Shown: piece after piece, positions 53,004 to 62,182 of the stretch | Layout: every line of letters begins with the position of its first letter | Numbering within the stretch: position 1 is the stretch's first letter | NCBI GenBank assembly: GCA_025937835.1 | Contig: JAICQO010000009.1 | Span: 1 to 64,000 of the forward strand | Length of the DNA stretch: 64,000 bases | Origin: Polyangiaceae bacterium | GTDB taxonomy: Bacteria; Myxococcota_A; Polyangia; Polyangiales; Polyangiaceae | Direction of reading: 5' to 3' | Made by a program: the position numbers and the translations under genes | The notes under the pieces: generated by a model | Databases searched by the model: none | What the model was told of the DNA's origin: nothing | The model's input: only the letters and a program-made list of their open reading frames with translations

Positions 53004-54503
53004 ATGGACGCTTCACTCGTGGATCCCTTGCTTCGCCCGCGTCAGCTCTGGGTCTTGTTGGCCGGGGCGGCTGCCCTGCCCGGCTGCCCGCCCACCGACG
53101 ACTATTTTCTGAGCCAAACCCAGCCAACCAGCACCGCCGGTGCGTCTGCGGGCAACGCCGGCCAGCCACCCATGGGCGATCCGCACCCGGAGTGCGGTAA
53201 TGGAGTCGCCGAGGGGGCCGAGGGCTGCGACGGCGCCGATCTGCGAGGCGCGAGCTGTGAGTCCTTGGGTCAAGGCACTGGGCAACTCACTTGCGTGAAC
53301 TGCAAGCTGGACAACGCCGGGTGCGAAGTCAGGTTGCCCTTCTGCGGCGACGGAATCGTCGATCCCGAAAAGGAGGGCTGCGACGGCGCGGATCTGCGCC
53401 AGGCGACTTGCGAGCTCCTCGGCTACGAGGGGGGAACGCTGGTCTGTACTGCCACGTGCCACCTCGACACGGACGGTTGCACGAGCGCGACACCCGTCGC
53501 GGTGTGCGGCAACGGTTCCGTGGAAGCAGACGAGCTCTGCGACGGGCTCAACTTGCGCAGCCAGACCTGCCAGAGCCTCTTGGGTCAGGCGTCCGGGACG
53601 CTGCGCTGCACGACCCTGTGTGCGTTGGACGCGTCGGATTGCACCTTGCACCGGGCAATGTGCGGCAACGGTATCCCCGAGGGCGCCGAGAGCTGCGACG
53701 GCGCCGACCTCAAAGGCTACACCTGCGAAACCGTCGGATTCGGGCCCGGCAAGCTCTCCTGCACGGGCTGCGCGTTCGACACGACCGGCTGCGGCACGGC
53801 GGTAAGCGGCTGTGACGGGCTGGGCGGCTCGGGCGGTACCGGCTCTGCCTGCTGCGTGCCCGCTGCCGAGATCTGCGACGGGCGCAGCAACGACTGCGAC
53901 GCGGAGGTGGACGAAGGCGGCGTGTGTCCGGACGGCTGCACCGCCCAGCTTTACGAGGACCGTCTCTACCTGCTGTGCATCCACCCCGACGCCACGGCCC
54001 AACGTGACTACGCCGACGCCTCCGCCGATTGCGCGGCCGCGACTACGACGCTCGGGCTCCCGATCGCCCTCGAGCTCGCGCACATCGAGTCCGCACCCGA
54101 AAATGCGTTCGTGAAGGGCTGGATCCGGGAGCGCATTGCGGAGGCCGGCGTGACCGAGGGCATGGTCTGGAACGGCGCCAACGACATCGCGCGCGAAACG
54201 CGCTGGGTCTGGGGCCAGGGGCTGAACGCCGTGCACTTCTTCCAGGGCACGTTGTTCGGCGGCGGCGATCCGGTGGCCGGGCGCTTCCATGATTTTGCCT
54301 CGGGCCGCCCCAACAGCGCGAACGCCACCGACGAGGACTGTGGGGGGTTCGACTCGGAAGCAGACTGGCGCTGGAATGACCGGCTCTGCACGCGACGCGC
54401 GCTCGGCTTCGTGTGCGAGCAGTCCGACGGCAACTCCGGCATGCCCCCCCCCACGGCCCCGCCGCCCCCACCGGGTCCGATGGGTCCGAGGCCGTGGCCG
54501 TAG
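53004..54503 (+). CDS. Lipoprotein with four Cys-rich repeats and a C-type lectin domain
   Basis: 499 residues. Signal with lipobox ALPGC. Four repeats of about 45 residues each begin CGNG/CGDG and contain EGCDGADL...C...G.L.C...C..D..GC, a disulfide-rich module typical of myxobacterial surface proteins. The C-terminal domain shows LYLLCIHPDATAQRDYADAS and AHIESAPENAFVKGWI, EGMVWNGANDIARETRWVWG, DCGGFDSEADWRWNDRLCTR, that is the C-type lectin fold with its WND motif and Cys pairs. Ends in a Pro-rich tail. Likely surface sugar binding. Confidence 0.87.
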   Translation: MDASLVDPLLRPRQLWVLLAGAAALPGCPPTDDYFLSQTQPTSTAGASAGNAGQPPMGDPHPECGNGVAEGAEGCDGADLRGASCESLGQGTGQLTCVNCKLDNAGCEVRLPFCGDGIVDPEKEGCDGADLRQATCELLGYEGGTLVCTATCHLDTDGCTSATPVAVCGNGSVEADELCDGLNLRSQTCQSLLGQASGTLRCTTLCALDASDCTLHRAMCGNGIPEGAESCDGADLKGYTCETVGFGPGKLSCTGCAFDTTGCGTAVSGCDGLGGSGGTGSACCVPAAEICDGRSNDCDAEVDEGGVCPDGCTAQLYEDRLYLLCIHPDATAQRDYADASADCAAATTTLGLPIALELAHIESAPENAFVKGWIRERIAEAGVTEGMVWNGANDIARETRWVWGQGLNAVHFFQGTLFGGGDPVAGRFHDFASGRPNSANATDEDCGGFDSEADWRWNDRLCTRRALGFVCEQSDGNSGMPPPTAPPPPPGPMGPRPWP

Positions 54504-54514
54504 CGACTCGCCGC

Positions 54515-55333
54515 TCAGCGCCGGCAGTACAACATGTTCGGGGTGGTCGGGTTGGTCGTCACGCGCTTGAGCGTCGAGGGCGATGCCACGCCCGGACAGC
54601 TGCACGCAGCGCCGTCGAGGCGCGGGCTGGCGGTGGTCGGGTTGTATTCGGTGCAGTGGTTGGACGCGCCGGGCTCGAACTCGAGGCTCGTGCCAATCGA
54701 CACGCTGTTCGCGGTCGAGGAAAACGCCAGATGCGGGTTCGGGCCGTTGCCTTCGGCGAACTTGAGCGCGTTCCGGAGGTTGGCCGGCGTGCTCAGGTTT
54801 CCGCCGGCGGGCTTCTGCGCGCCGAACTTGTTCGAGGCGGAACAGGGACCGGTTCCCGTCGAAGTAAACGTGAGTTTGTGTTTCTCGAACGCGCACCACC
54901 CGCCGGGGACGCACGCCTTCATCACGTCGTAGCCCGTCGCGAGCCGTGAGGCGAAGGACCAGGAGCTCAGCTTGGTTCCGTCGGCGAACTGAAAGACCTG
55001 ATCCAGGCGCGAGTCCTGGTACGCGAGGATCTGCTTGATCGTCGCGCAGCCGTTGCTGCACGGAGCCGTCGACTTCAGGCGCAGCATCTCCTGGTTGTTG
55101 TGACCGCGAAATTTCTCGAAGTCGGCGACGATGTCCCAGCGGCCGAGCTCCTTGGCCATGGCGTTGGCCAGCAACGCCAGCATCGGGTTCGTTCCGCCGT
55201 CGCCGTTGGCGCACGCGGCCTCGACGTTCTCCCCCACCGCCTCGCTGTCGGCGTCGACCGCCTCGACGCTGCACCCAGCAAAAACCAAAGAGCCACCCAG
55301 AGCCGCGATCATCGAAGAGACGAGCTTGTTCAT
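54515..55333 (-). CDS. Cys-containing lipoprotein, unknown function
   Basis: 272 residues. Start at 55333 gives MNKLVSSMIAALGGSLVFAGC with lipobox VFAGC. The mature part includes CSNGCATIKQ, a helical acidic region and a C-terminal beta part with TASPRLDGAACSCPGV. I recognise no domain. Convergent with the lectin-repeat gene, 11 bp apart. Confidence 0.7.
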   Translation of the reverse strand: MNKLVSSMIAALGGSLVFAGCSVEAVDADSEAVGENVEAACANGDGGTNPMLALLANAMAKELGRWDIVADFEKFRGHNNQEMLRLKSTAPCSNGCATIKQILAYQDSRLDQVFQFADGTKLSSWSFASRLATGYDVMKACVPGGWCAFEKHKLTFTSTGTGPCSASNKFGAQKPAGGNLSTPANLRNALKFAEGNGPNPHLAFSSTANSVSIGTSLEFEPGASNHCTEYNPTTASPRLDGAACSCPGVASPSTLKRVTTNPTTPNMLYCRR

Positions 55334-55719
55334 CCGAAACATCCTTCCTGAACACCAGTTTTGCGCACGTGCGCGAACCACCCAACCAGTCGAGGCTCAA
55401 CCTCGACCAACCGTAGCCACACTCGGTATCTCGTCCTTGCACTCGCGGTCAAGAGACGGATTCGCAACTCGAGCATGTCAGTCGGTGCGTTGCCCACGCC
55501 TGGCGACAGGCGTCGCCGCGGCCCGTATCACCCTCGATCGTGGTGTCTGCGCCGATCGACGCCCGACACGCGCTGCGTCGAATGCCCTTTGCAGAAGCCG
55601 ATCCCGCGATTGGCCCTGCGCGCGCTGACAGGGGCCTTTGCTCCCAGTTCGCGAGGCATTCCCTCGGAACGCACACCGTCACCGAAGCTAGCCGCCGCGC
55701 GCACCGCGAGCGCGCTCAA
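55334..55719. other. Intergenic region without visible gene
   Basis: About 390 bp between the lipoprotein start and the mntP stop. The open frames here are short, Arg-rich and not protein-like, and no repeat or hairpin stands out. Likely holds the lipoprotein promoter and the end of mntP transcription. Confidence 0.5.
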
Positions 55720-56298
55720 TCAGACGGCCGAGAGGTGTTCCACCAAGATCTTGAGTCCGAGCCCGATCAACACGATCCCACCGAAAGCATCGAGTCGTTG
55801 CCCTAGGGCGGAGCCGAAGCGACGTCCGGCTAGCACACCGAGCGCGCTCAGCCCGGCCGTCGTCACGCCGATCGTCAGGAGCGAGCTCACGAACGGCGCA
55901 TTCAGCATCGGCAAGGTGAAGCCCACCGCGAGCGCGTCGATGCTGGTCGCGAGCGCGAGCACGAGCAAGAGCTGGATGCGGAACGATTCATCGACGGAGA
56001 GCGCGGGCTTCGCTCCGGCGTCGTGCTCCAAGCGCGCCTCCCACAGCATCTTCCCGCCAATGGCGCTGAGCAACGTGAACGCGATCCAGTGATCCCAGGC
56101 CTGAATCAGCGGCCCGATTCGAGCACCCACGAGCCAGCCAATCCAGGGCATCAGCGCTTGAAAGCCGCCGAACAAGAGGCTTACCGAGAGCACGTGCCGG
56201 AGCCGCAGCGTCCGCGCCGCCATGCCCCGCGCCGCGGCTACGGCCGTCGCATCCATGGCGAGGCCCACGGACAGGAGCAAGATCGCGCCGAAGGTCAA
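55720..56298 (-). CDS. mntP: MntP-family manganese efflux pump
   Basis: 192 residues with six hydrophobic helices in two homologous halves. Family motifs: LLLSVGLAMDATAVAAARGM and ATSIDALAVGFTLPML, where the Asp residues in each half (AMDA and SIDA) are the metal ligands. MntP exports Mn2+. Start is a TTG (56298) which gives the usual N terminus; no ATG is available at that position. No yybP-ykoY riboswitch is evident upstream, although that element commonly controls mntP. Divergent from the 56.45-kb operon. Confidence 0.9.
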   Translation of the reverse strand: MTFGAILLLSVGLAMDATAVAAARGMAARTLRLRHVLSVSLLFGGFQALMPWIGWLVGARIGPLIQAWDHWIAFTLLSAIGGKMLWEARLEHDAGAKPALSVDESFRIQLLLVLALATSIDALAVGFTLPMLNAPFVSSLLTIGVTTAGLSALGVLAGRRFGSALGQRLDAFGGIVLIGLGLKILVEHLSAV

Positions 56299-56453
56299 GG
56301 CCGGAGCGTAGCCCGCGCACGCCGCCGCACCAGTCCTACCCGGAAGGCTCGTATTCTGGCCTCGGAGCGGAGGTCGCCGGCGCCCGGCGGAATAAATGAC
56401 CAGACGCGGGGGTGGTGTGATCTTCCGGTAGTTGTTCTAAACATGGACCCCGA

Positions 56454-57557
56454 GTGACCACATTCCTTCCGGAAGGCCGCGCCACGAGGGATCCGTATCT
56501 GCGCTCCGCGTCGCTCTCGAGCGCCTTCGAGCGTTGGCAGCAGAGGTACCACCCCTACCCGATCGCCGTTCCAGCGGAGCTCCGCCGGCGAGTGCCGCTC
56601 CCGATGCCGCTCGAGCGCCTGACGCCGAGGTTGGAGCAAACGTCGCACGATCCGGCGCACGCCTACATGTGCGCGTGCTGCGAGCACACGCTGAACAAGA
56701 TCCGGCATCCACAGGCGGAGCGCTTCAAGCATTCGAGACACGCGCACACGCCGAGGCGGTCCGCGAAGCCGAGGCTCGAACACTCGGATCACGAGGTCGA
56801 TATCGAATATGCGATCGACTCGTCGATCACGACGGTCAGCATCTGGTCGTTCTTCGTCGGCGTCACCGAGCAGCAGGCGAAACGGATCGTCGAAATGGCG
56901 GATCCGCCGAACTGGCACGGAGCCGTACCGGCCTTCTTCGAGGGCAGCGATCCGGGGACGCTCGATGAAGCCACCGGCAAGTTCCAGGTCGATCCGGAGC
57001 TCGCTCGAGCGCCGGCACCGAACAAGTACCAGCTCCGAGAGTACGTGGAGTGGCACTGGTCCCCCCAGGTAGAGGGCGGCATGGTCAACGTGCTCGAGAT
57101 CGAGCGCCCGAGCCGCGAGCCCCGGCCCGCGGCCGCCTTGGTGGAGGAGGTGCTGCTCCGAACCCAGGCCGAGGACCGCTACGCGGCGCTGCTCGCTCCG
57201 AAAGCCCACGGCAACACTCCGGAGTTACTGGACGAGTACGACTACCGGCTCGTGCGCAGCGTGCAATCGATGTTCGTGAGCAGCTGGGAAACGGGCGGCA
57301 TCGACGTCGACGAGGGCAGCTATGCCGCCGTGTGGATGGGCCCGGTGCCCGAGCGCCATCCGGGAGCGCTGTTCGTGTACTCGAGAAAGGCGCTCCGCTA
57401 TTCTCAGCGCGCGGACATCATCCCCGGCTTCAAGACGCTGTTGAATCTGCTCGCGCCGGCGGTGACGAGCATGCTCATGACCCATCTCGGCTACAGCGGC
57501 ATCGTGAACTTTCTGAGGGGCTCTCCCGACGAGCGCACGGACCACGTCGCTGCTTGA
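56454..57557 (+). CDS. Unknown protein, first gene of the isoprenoid-type operon
   Basis: 367 residues from GTG. No signal peptide. Visible features: a Cys cluster MCACCEHTLN near residue 72, an acidic/aromatic region SIWSFFVGVTEQQAKRIVEM, WHGAVPAFFEGSDPG, a mixed C-terminal half (RLVRSVQSMFVSSWETGG, MLMTHLGYSGIVNFLRG). I recognise no family. It is separated by 23 bp from the next gene and begins a run of seven same-strand genes. A tiny frame ATG-GAC-CCC-GAG-TGA (56443) overlaps its start, perhaps by chance. Confidence 0.65.
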   Translation: MTTFLPEGRATRDPYLRSASLSSAFERWQQRYHPYPIAVPAELRRRVPLPMPLERLTPRLEQTSHDPAHAYMCACCEHTLNKIRHPQAERFKHSRHAHTPRRSAKPRLEHSDHEVDIEYAIDSSITTVSIWSFFVGVTEQQAKRIVEMADPPNWHGAVPAFFEGSDPGTLDEATGKFQVDPELARAPAPNKYQLREYVEWHWSPQVEGGMVNVLEIERPSREPRPAAALVEEVLLRTQAEDRYAALLAPKAHGNTPELLDEYDYRLVRSVQSMFVSSWETGGIDVDEGSYAAVWMGPVPERHPGALFVYSRKALRYSQRADIIPGFKTLLNLLAPAVTSMLMTHLGYSGIVNFLRGSPDERTDHVAA

Positions 57558-57579
57558 TCCACGGAAGGAACACCCACGA

Positions 57580-58146
57580 ATGGCCAACAATCCCCCTGCC
57601 CCCGGCGGCAAAGCGATCCCGGAAGTCGAACGAACCGGCTCCTTCCCGGGCTACCAACGCGGGTTGTCGCTGTTCGCGTTGTGGGCCGAGACGATGCAAC
57701 AGCAGAGCCGGGTCTGGAACGAGGCCTGGGGCAAGCTCACGGCGGGCAAGTACGAGATGAGCGACTGGTACCGCGGGGTCGGACAAATGTTGAGCTCGAG
57801 CGCGAGCGCGACCGAGCGCGCGGTGCAGATCCTGGCCGGTACGGAGTCACCCCCGTGGGTCGCCATGCCGTGGCGCCCGATGAGCGAAGTACCGGTCCGC
57901 GTGCGGCGCCCGGTGGACGGCGGCCACGCGCTGAGCATCCCGGCTCTCCTGTATTGCGGTCCCGACGGGGGCGGAGGTAGCGTCATCCGCGGCAACGCGC
58001 GCGTCGACGGCGACACGATCCTGCTCGCGCTCAAGCCCGACGACAGCCGCGCGGTGAAAGAAGGCCCGTACATGGGCTTTTTGTTCAGCGATCGCTATCC
58101 CGGCGAACCGCTCGCGGTGCTGACGACTCAGGCCAGCCCTTACTGA
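57580..58146 (+). CDS. Small operon protein, phasin-like N terminus plus beta C terminus
   Basis: 188 residues. Helical amphipathic N-terminal half (SLFALWAETMQQQSRVWNEA, then WYRGVGQMLSSSASATERA) and a beta-rich C-terminal half (VRVRRPVDGGHALSIPALLY, ending GPYMGFLFSDRYPGEPLAVL). The C terminus resembles the end of the other small protein in this operon (GTYNGLFLERGSQRPCG), so they are probable paralogues. No enzyme motif. Perhaps a membrane- or granule-surface scaffold (inferred). Confidence 0.6.
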   Translation: MANNPPAPGGKAIPEVERTGSFPGYQRGLSLFALWAETMQQQSRVWNEAWGKLTAGKYEMSDWYRGVGQMLSSSASATERAVQILAGTESPPWVAMPWRPMSEVPVRVRRPVDGGHALSIPALLYCGPDGGGGSVIRGNARVDGDTILLALKPDDSRAVKEGPYMGFLFSDRYPGEPLAVLTTQASPY

Positions 58147-58160
58147 GGGCATGTCGACGA

Positions 58161-58322
58161 AGGTGCAGCCTCCGACCAAAGTCGCCGTGATCGGGGGGGG
58201 TACGTGAGCACCGGAGCGCAGCGAAAACGAAGCCAAAACCCAAAATCGCCGGGCGTGGTGGAAGCTAAAGATCCCGGGGATGAGGTGCAGCCTCCGACCA
58301 AAGTCGCCGTGATCGGGGGGGG
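58161..58322 (+). repeat. 40-bp exact direct repeat at the start of the FAD oxidoreductase
   Basis: Bases 58161-58200 and 58283-58322 are identical (starting aggtgcagcctccgaccaaa). Copy 1 belongs to a short frame ATG at 58151 that reads MSTKVQPPTKVAVIGGG and then stops at 58205. Copy 2 gives VQPPTKVAVIGGGC at the N terminus of the real gene. The offset of 122 bp is not a multiple of three, so the first copy cannot be joined to the gene. It looks like a partial tandem duplication of the gene start, or an assembly problem. Confidence 0.85.
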
Positions 58323-60405
58323 ATGCGCGGGCATGACCGCCGCGTTCGAGCTCACGCGTCCGGAGCTCGGCGGGCGCTATCGAGTGACCGTGTACCAGAT
58401 GGGTTTTCGGCTGGGCGGCAAGGGCGCGTCGGGACGCGGCGAGCACGGTCGCGTCGAAGAGCACGGGCTCCACCTGTGGATGGGATACTACGAGAACGCG
58501 TTCCGGCTGATGCGCGACTGTTACGCAGAGCGGCTCGAGCTCGACCCGGATCGCCCCGCCTTGCGCTTCGAGGACGCGTTCTCGCCGGCCCATTTCAACG
58601 GGGCGATGGATTTAGCGGCGAACGGCGAGTGGTTGCCGTGGAAGGTCGACTTTCCGGCCATGCCAGGCCTGCCGGGCGATCCGAACCCGCCCAAGCTCGA
58701 CATCCCGACCTACCTGATCCACGCCGCGCGGCTGCTGCGCACCTTGCTCACGACGCTGTCTGGCGTGGACGACGCGAAGGCCGAACCGGTGCGCCCGCGC
58801 GCGCAGCCCTCGGAAGGCGAGCTCACCGAGCTCCTGAAGCGGCTGACCCAGCTCGGCGCGTTCGCAGGGCTCGGTGCGGCGGTCGAGGCCACGCGCTGGC
58901 TCGAGCTGGTGCTCGGCGCTCTGCCGGAATACCCACAGAGCCTGATCGCGCGTTTGCTCGACGCGGTCTCCGAGCTCGCGCAAACGGAGCTCCGGCGCCT
59001 GACGGAGGCGAACCACGAGCTGCGCCGGCTGTGGGAGATCGCCGAGCTGATCCTCGCGACGATCCGCGGCTGCGTCCGCTTCCGGCTGGTCTTCGATCCG
59101 CGCGGCTTCGACGCGATCGACGACTACGACTGCCGCGAATGGCTGGCGCTGAACGGCGCCTCGCAGGGCGCGATCGACAGCGCCTTCATCCGCGCGCTCT
59201 ACGATCTTGCCTTTGCTTACGAGGGCGGAGACGAAAAGCGCCCGGCGATCGCGGCGGGCTCGGCGTTGCGCGGCGCCTTTCGGGCGTTTTTCAGCTACCG
59301 CGGCGCGTTCTTCTGGCGCATGAACGCCGGCATGGGCGACATCGTGTTCGCTCCGCTCTACGAGGTGTTGTGCCGGCGCGGCGTGCGCTTCGAGTTCTTT
59401 CACAAGCTCACGAACGTGGGCCTTTCGGAGCCCGGAGCCGCTTCCGCGCACGTCCGGGAGCTCGAGTTCGACGTGCAAGCGCACACGCTTTCGGGCGGCG
59501 AGTACGAGCCCCTCTGCTCGGTGAAGGGGCTCCCATGCTGGCCGGCTCGGCCGCTCTTCGAACAGCTGGTGGGCGGCGCGGAGCTCGAGGCGCTCGGGAT
59601 CGATTTCGAGACGCAGAGCGACCGGCGCGCGTGCGAGAGAAAGCTCTTGCGCGTGGGCGTCGATTTCGATTTCGCCGTGCTCTCGGTCGGCCTCGGCGTG
59701 CTGCGCTCGGTGTGCGGCTCGATCCTCGAGCGCGACGAGCGCTACCGCAACATGCTCGAGCACGTAAAGTCGGTGCCGACCCAAGCCTTTCAGCTCTGGC
59801 TCGACAAGGATCTATGGGAGCTCGGCGGGGGCAGCCGCCCGATCAACCTCTCCGGTTACGTGGAGCCCTTCGACACGCTCGCCGACATGACGCACTTGAT
59901 CCCGAAAGAGGATTGGGCGCGGCCGCCGAAGCTGCTCGCCTACTTCTGTAACGTGCTCCGCGACACCGCCGACCCGCGAGATGGGCGCTACGACACCGAA
60001 GAGTTCCTCGCGCGCGAGCGCTCGCGTGTCCGCCAGCATTGCGTCGATTTCTTGAGCCGCGACGCTGCAGCGCTGTGGCCGGCTTCGCGGGTTGCCGGCG
60101 GGTTCGACTGGTCGGCGCTGTCCTCTGACGCAAAGCTCGAAGGGCCGGCGCGCTTCTCGTCGCAATACTGGACGGCGAACGTGAGACCGAGCGACCGCTA
60201 CTCCCAGGCGTTGCCAGGCAGCACGCGTTTTCGGATCTCTCCTCTCGACCAGAGCTACGACAACCTGACCCTGGCAGGCGACTACACGAACTGCAGCTTG
60301 AACATGGGCTGCGTCGAAGCGGCGGTGATGTCGGGCATGCTCGCGGCGCACGCGCTGTCCGGCTTTCCCGCGCTAGCGAACATCGTCGGATACGATCACC
60401 CTTGA
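58204..60405 (+). CDS. Large FAD-dependent oxidoreductase, desaturase/amine-oxidase-like
   Basis: 733 residues from GTG 58204 (overlaps a TGA). FAD-binding motif VAVIGGGCAGMTAAFELTRP, then GFRLGGKGASGRGEHGRVEE, where the RxGG type motif of the phytoene desaturase/hydroxysqualene-dehydroxylase group is seen, and HLWMGYYENAFRL. The end shows NLTLAGDYTNCSLNMGCVEA, the ADP-ribose/FAD-closing motif of these enzymes. About 730 residues is longer than most such enzymes. In an operon with an isoprenyl diphosphate synthase, an isoprenoid substrate is plausible. The N-terminal 25 residues before VQPPTK are the insert between two repeats. Confidence 0.8.
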   Translation: MSTGAQRKRSQNPKSPGVVEAKDPGDEVQPPTKVAVIGGGCAGMTAAFELTRPELGGRYRVTVYQMGFRLGGKGASGRGEHGRVEEHGLHLWMGYYENAFRLMRDCYAERLELDPDRPALRFEDAFSPAHFNGAMDLAANGEWLPWKVDFPAMPGLPGDPNPPKLDIPTYLIHAARLLRTLLTTLSGVDDAKAEPVRPRAQPSEGELTELLKRLTQLGAFAGLGAAVEATRWLELVLGALPEYPQSLIARLLDAVSELAQTELRRLTEANHELRRLWEIAELILATIRGCVRFRLVFDPRGFDAIDDYDCREWLALNGASQGAIDSAFIRALYDLAFAYEGGDEKRPAIAAGSALRGAFRAFFSYRGAFFWRMNAGMGDIVFAPLYEVLCRRGVRFEFFHKLTNVGLSEPGAASAHVRELEFDVQAHTLSGGEYEPLCSVKGLPCWPARPLFEQLVGGAELEALGIDFETQSDRRACERKLLRVGVDFDFAVLSVGLGVLRSVCGSILERDERYRNMLEHVKSVPTQAFQLWLDKDLWELGGGSRPINLSGYVEPFDTLADMTHLIPKEDWARPPKLLAYFCNVLRDTADPRDGRYDTEEFLARERSRVRQHCVDFLSRDAAALWPASRVAGGFDWSALSSDAKLEGPARFSSQYWTANVRPSDRYSQALPGSTRFRISPLDQSYDNLTLAGDYTNCSLNMGCVEAAVMSGMLAAHALSGFPALANIVGYDHP

Positions 60406-60419
60406 GCTCGAGACCCATC

Positions 60420-61136
60420 ATGGACGACAGCAACCGACCGAAACGGCCCAAAATGGAGCGCACCGAGCCCGATCGCTCCTGGATGAACGGCTCTTTCGGG
60501 CCGGGCGCATCCGCTGCGGGCTCGGACCCGCGCGCAGCGGGTTACCAGGCGATCAACAACGCTTATCGCCTGATCGACGAGTACGTGCGCCAGGGACAAC
60601 GCATGGCCGAAAACCTGTGGTTGCCGCTGGACGGGTCGGCCGGGCGCGCCGCAAGCGCCTTCAACGCCCCAGAGCGGCTGATGCGCGCCATGGGCGACAT
60701 GACGATGGCCTGGCTCGAGGTGATGGAGCAATTCACGAAGAATGCGCAAGCCAAGCCCTCACCGGTCCCGGCCGGGAGCGCTGGCCCGTTCGCGAGCTCG
60801 CGCGTGGAGCCGCCGCCCGCCGCTACCGAAGCTCCGTCGCCGTCCGCGCCAGCGAAGGCCCAACCGCTGAAGCTATCGCTCGACGCGCGCGGCCGTGTCG
60901 AGGTCTCGTTCCAGCTCGCAGACGCAGCGTCACTGGCAGAGCTCGCCGTGACGGAGCTTCGGTCGTTCGGGAGCGATGCCGAGCCGATCCGCGGCGTCGA
61001 GCTCTCGGGCGCGCCGGACGAGCCGGTGCTGCGCGTGCGCGTTCCCGAGGGCCAGCCGGCGGGGACTTACAACGGCCTGTTTCTCGAGCGCGGGAGCCAA
61101 CGGCCCTGCGGCACCATCAGCCTGGTCGTGCACTGA
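60420..61136 (+). CDS. Small operon protein, paralogue of the gene at 57580
   Basis: 238 residues from the ATG at 60420 (a TTG at 60402 overlapping the previous stop is possible). N-terminal helices (YQAINNAYRLIDEYVRQGQR and MAWLEVMEQFTKNAQ) resemble phasin-like proteins, then an Ala/Pro/Ser linker and a beta domain (LKLSLDARGRVEVSFQLA, ending RVPEGQPAGTYNGLFLERGS). The C-terminal end matches the smaller protein upstream (GPYMGFLFSDRYPGEP). The two flank the FAD oxidoreductase. Role unknown. Confidence 0.6.
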   Translation: MDDSNRPKRPKMERTEPDRSWMNGSFGPGASAAGSDPRAAGYQAINNAYRLIDEYVRQGQRMAENLWLPLDGSAGRAASAFNAPERLMRAMGDMTMAWLEVMEQFTKNAQAKPSPVPAGSAGPFASSRVEPPPAATEAPSPSAPAKAQPLKLSLDARGRVEVSFQLADAASLAELAVTELRSFGSDAEPIRGVELSGAPDEPVLRVRVPEGQPAGTYNGLFLERGSQRPCGTISLVVH

Positions 61137-61148
61137 GCCCGTAGCGCC

Positions 61149-62180
61149 GTGAGTCCGCCTTCCGACCTCGTTCGCTCCGTGCTCGACGAATATGGCTCGC
61201 TCGCTCAGCGCGCGCTGTCGTCGTACCTCGAGCGCGAGTCGCGCCGCTCGGACGTGTACCGGCTCGCCGCCGATTACCCGCTGCGCAAGGGCCGCAGCCT
61301 GCGCGCGAGCCTGTGCATGGCTGCAGCCCGGGCCTTCGGCGCCGCGGCGGAAGAGGCGGTGTACTCCGCGGTGTCGCTCGAGCTGATGCACAACGCCTTC
61401 CTGGTTCACGACGACATCGAGGACGAGAGCGACGAGCGGCGCGGAGGACCCGCGCTCCATCGCTTGCACGGGGTGCCGGCGGCTCTGAACGCCGGGGATG
61501 CACTGGTAGTCCTCGGCCTGCGCCCGCTGCTCCAAAACCGCGACGTGCTCGGTGCGCGTGTGTCTTTCAGGATCCTCGAAGAGGCGGAGCGCATGGTGCG
61601 CGAATCGGTCGAGGGGCAGGCGCTCGAGCTCCGCTGGCGCCGCGAGAACGCGGACGCCCTCACCGAATCCGACTACCTCCGGATGACGCTCAAGAAGACC
61701 TGCTGGTACACCTCCATTTACCCGATCCGCGTCGGCGCGTTGATCGGGACTCGCGATGGGGTGGACCTCGACGCGTTCGTGCGCTTCGGCTTCTTCCTGG
61801 GCACGGCGTTCCAGATCCAGGACGATCTCTTGAATTTGCACGGCGATCACGCCCAGTACGGCAAAGAGCTCGAGGGAGACCTGCGCGAAGGCAAGCGGAC
61901 ACTGATGCTGATCCGGCTGCTCGAAGCGGCGACCGAAGCGGAGCGCGCCCGAGCGCTGCGGTTGCTCGAGCTGCCGCGCGCCGCCAAGCCGCAGACGGAG
62001 CTCGCCTGGCTACGCGACACGATGCTACGGCTCGATTGCATCGACTATGCACGCGCCGTGGCGCACGCGCTGGCGGGCGCTGCGCTCGGCGAGTTCCCGA
62101 GGGCGTTCGGCGACGCCCTCGAGGGCCGGGACAAGCGCTTCATCGAGTCTCTCCCGTACTGGGCCCTCGAGAGGTCCTGA
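61149..62180 (+). CDS. Isoprenyl diphosphate synthase (GGPP-synthase-like)
   Basis: 343 residues from GTG 61149. First Asp-rich motif is HDDIEDESDERRGG, with DDIED in place of DDxxD; Lys/Arg for diphosphate are present in LRKGRSLRASLCMAA. The second motif is FQIQDDLLNLHGDH, where DDLLN replaces DDxxD, as in some type III GGPP synthases. Lys in KRTLMLI. The family condenses IPP with allylic diphosphates to C15-C20 or longer products; product length cannot be read reliably. It is preceded by 12 bp and followed by 2 bp in the operon. Confidence 0.85.
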   Translation: MSPPSDLVRSVLDEYGSLAQRALSSYLERESRRSDVYRLAADYPLRKGRSLRASLCMAAARAFGAAAEEAVYSAVSLELMHNAFLVHDDIEDESDERRGGPALHRLHGVPAALNAGDALVVLGLRPLLQNRDVLGARVSFRILEEAERMVRESVEGQALELRWRRENADALTESDYLRMTLKKTCWYTSIYPIRVGALIGTRDGVDLDAFVRFGFFLGTAFQIQDDLLNLHGDHAQYGKELEGDLREGKRTLMLIRLLEAATEAERARALRLLELPRAAKPQTELAWLRDTMLRLDCIDYARAVAHALAGAALGEFPRAFGDALEGRDKRFIESLPYWALERS

Positions 62181-62182
62181 GC

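Noticed and set aside
55449-55806. Short frames between the lipoprotein and mntP
   Set aside because: Composition is unlike proteins and there is no start signal.
56299-56450. yybP-ykoY manganese riboswitch upstream of mntP
   Set aside because: I could not find the conserved internal loops; only generic GC-rich stems.
56443-56457. Leader peptide MDPE before the operon
   Set aside because: No ribosome site and four codons only; likely chance.
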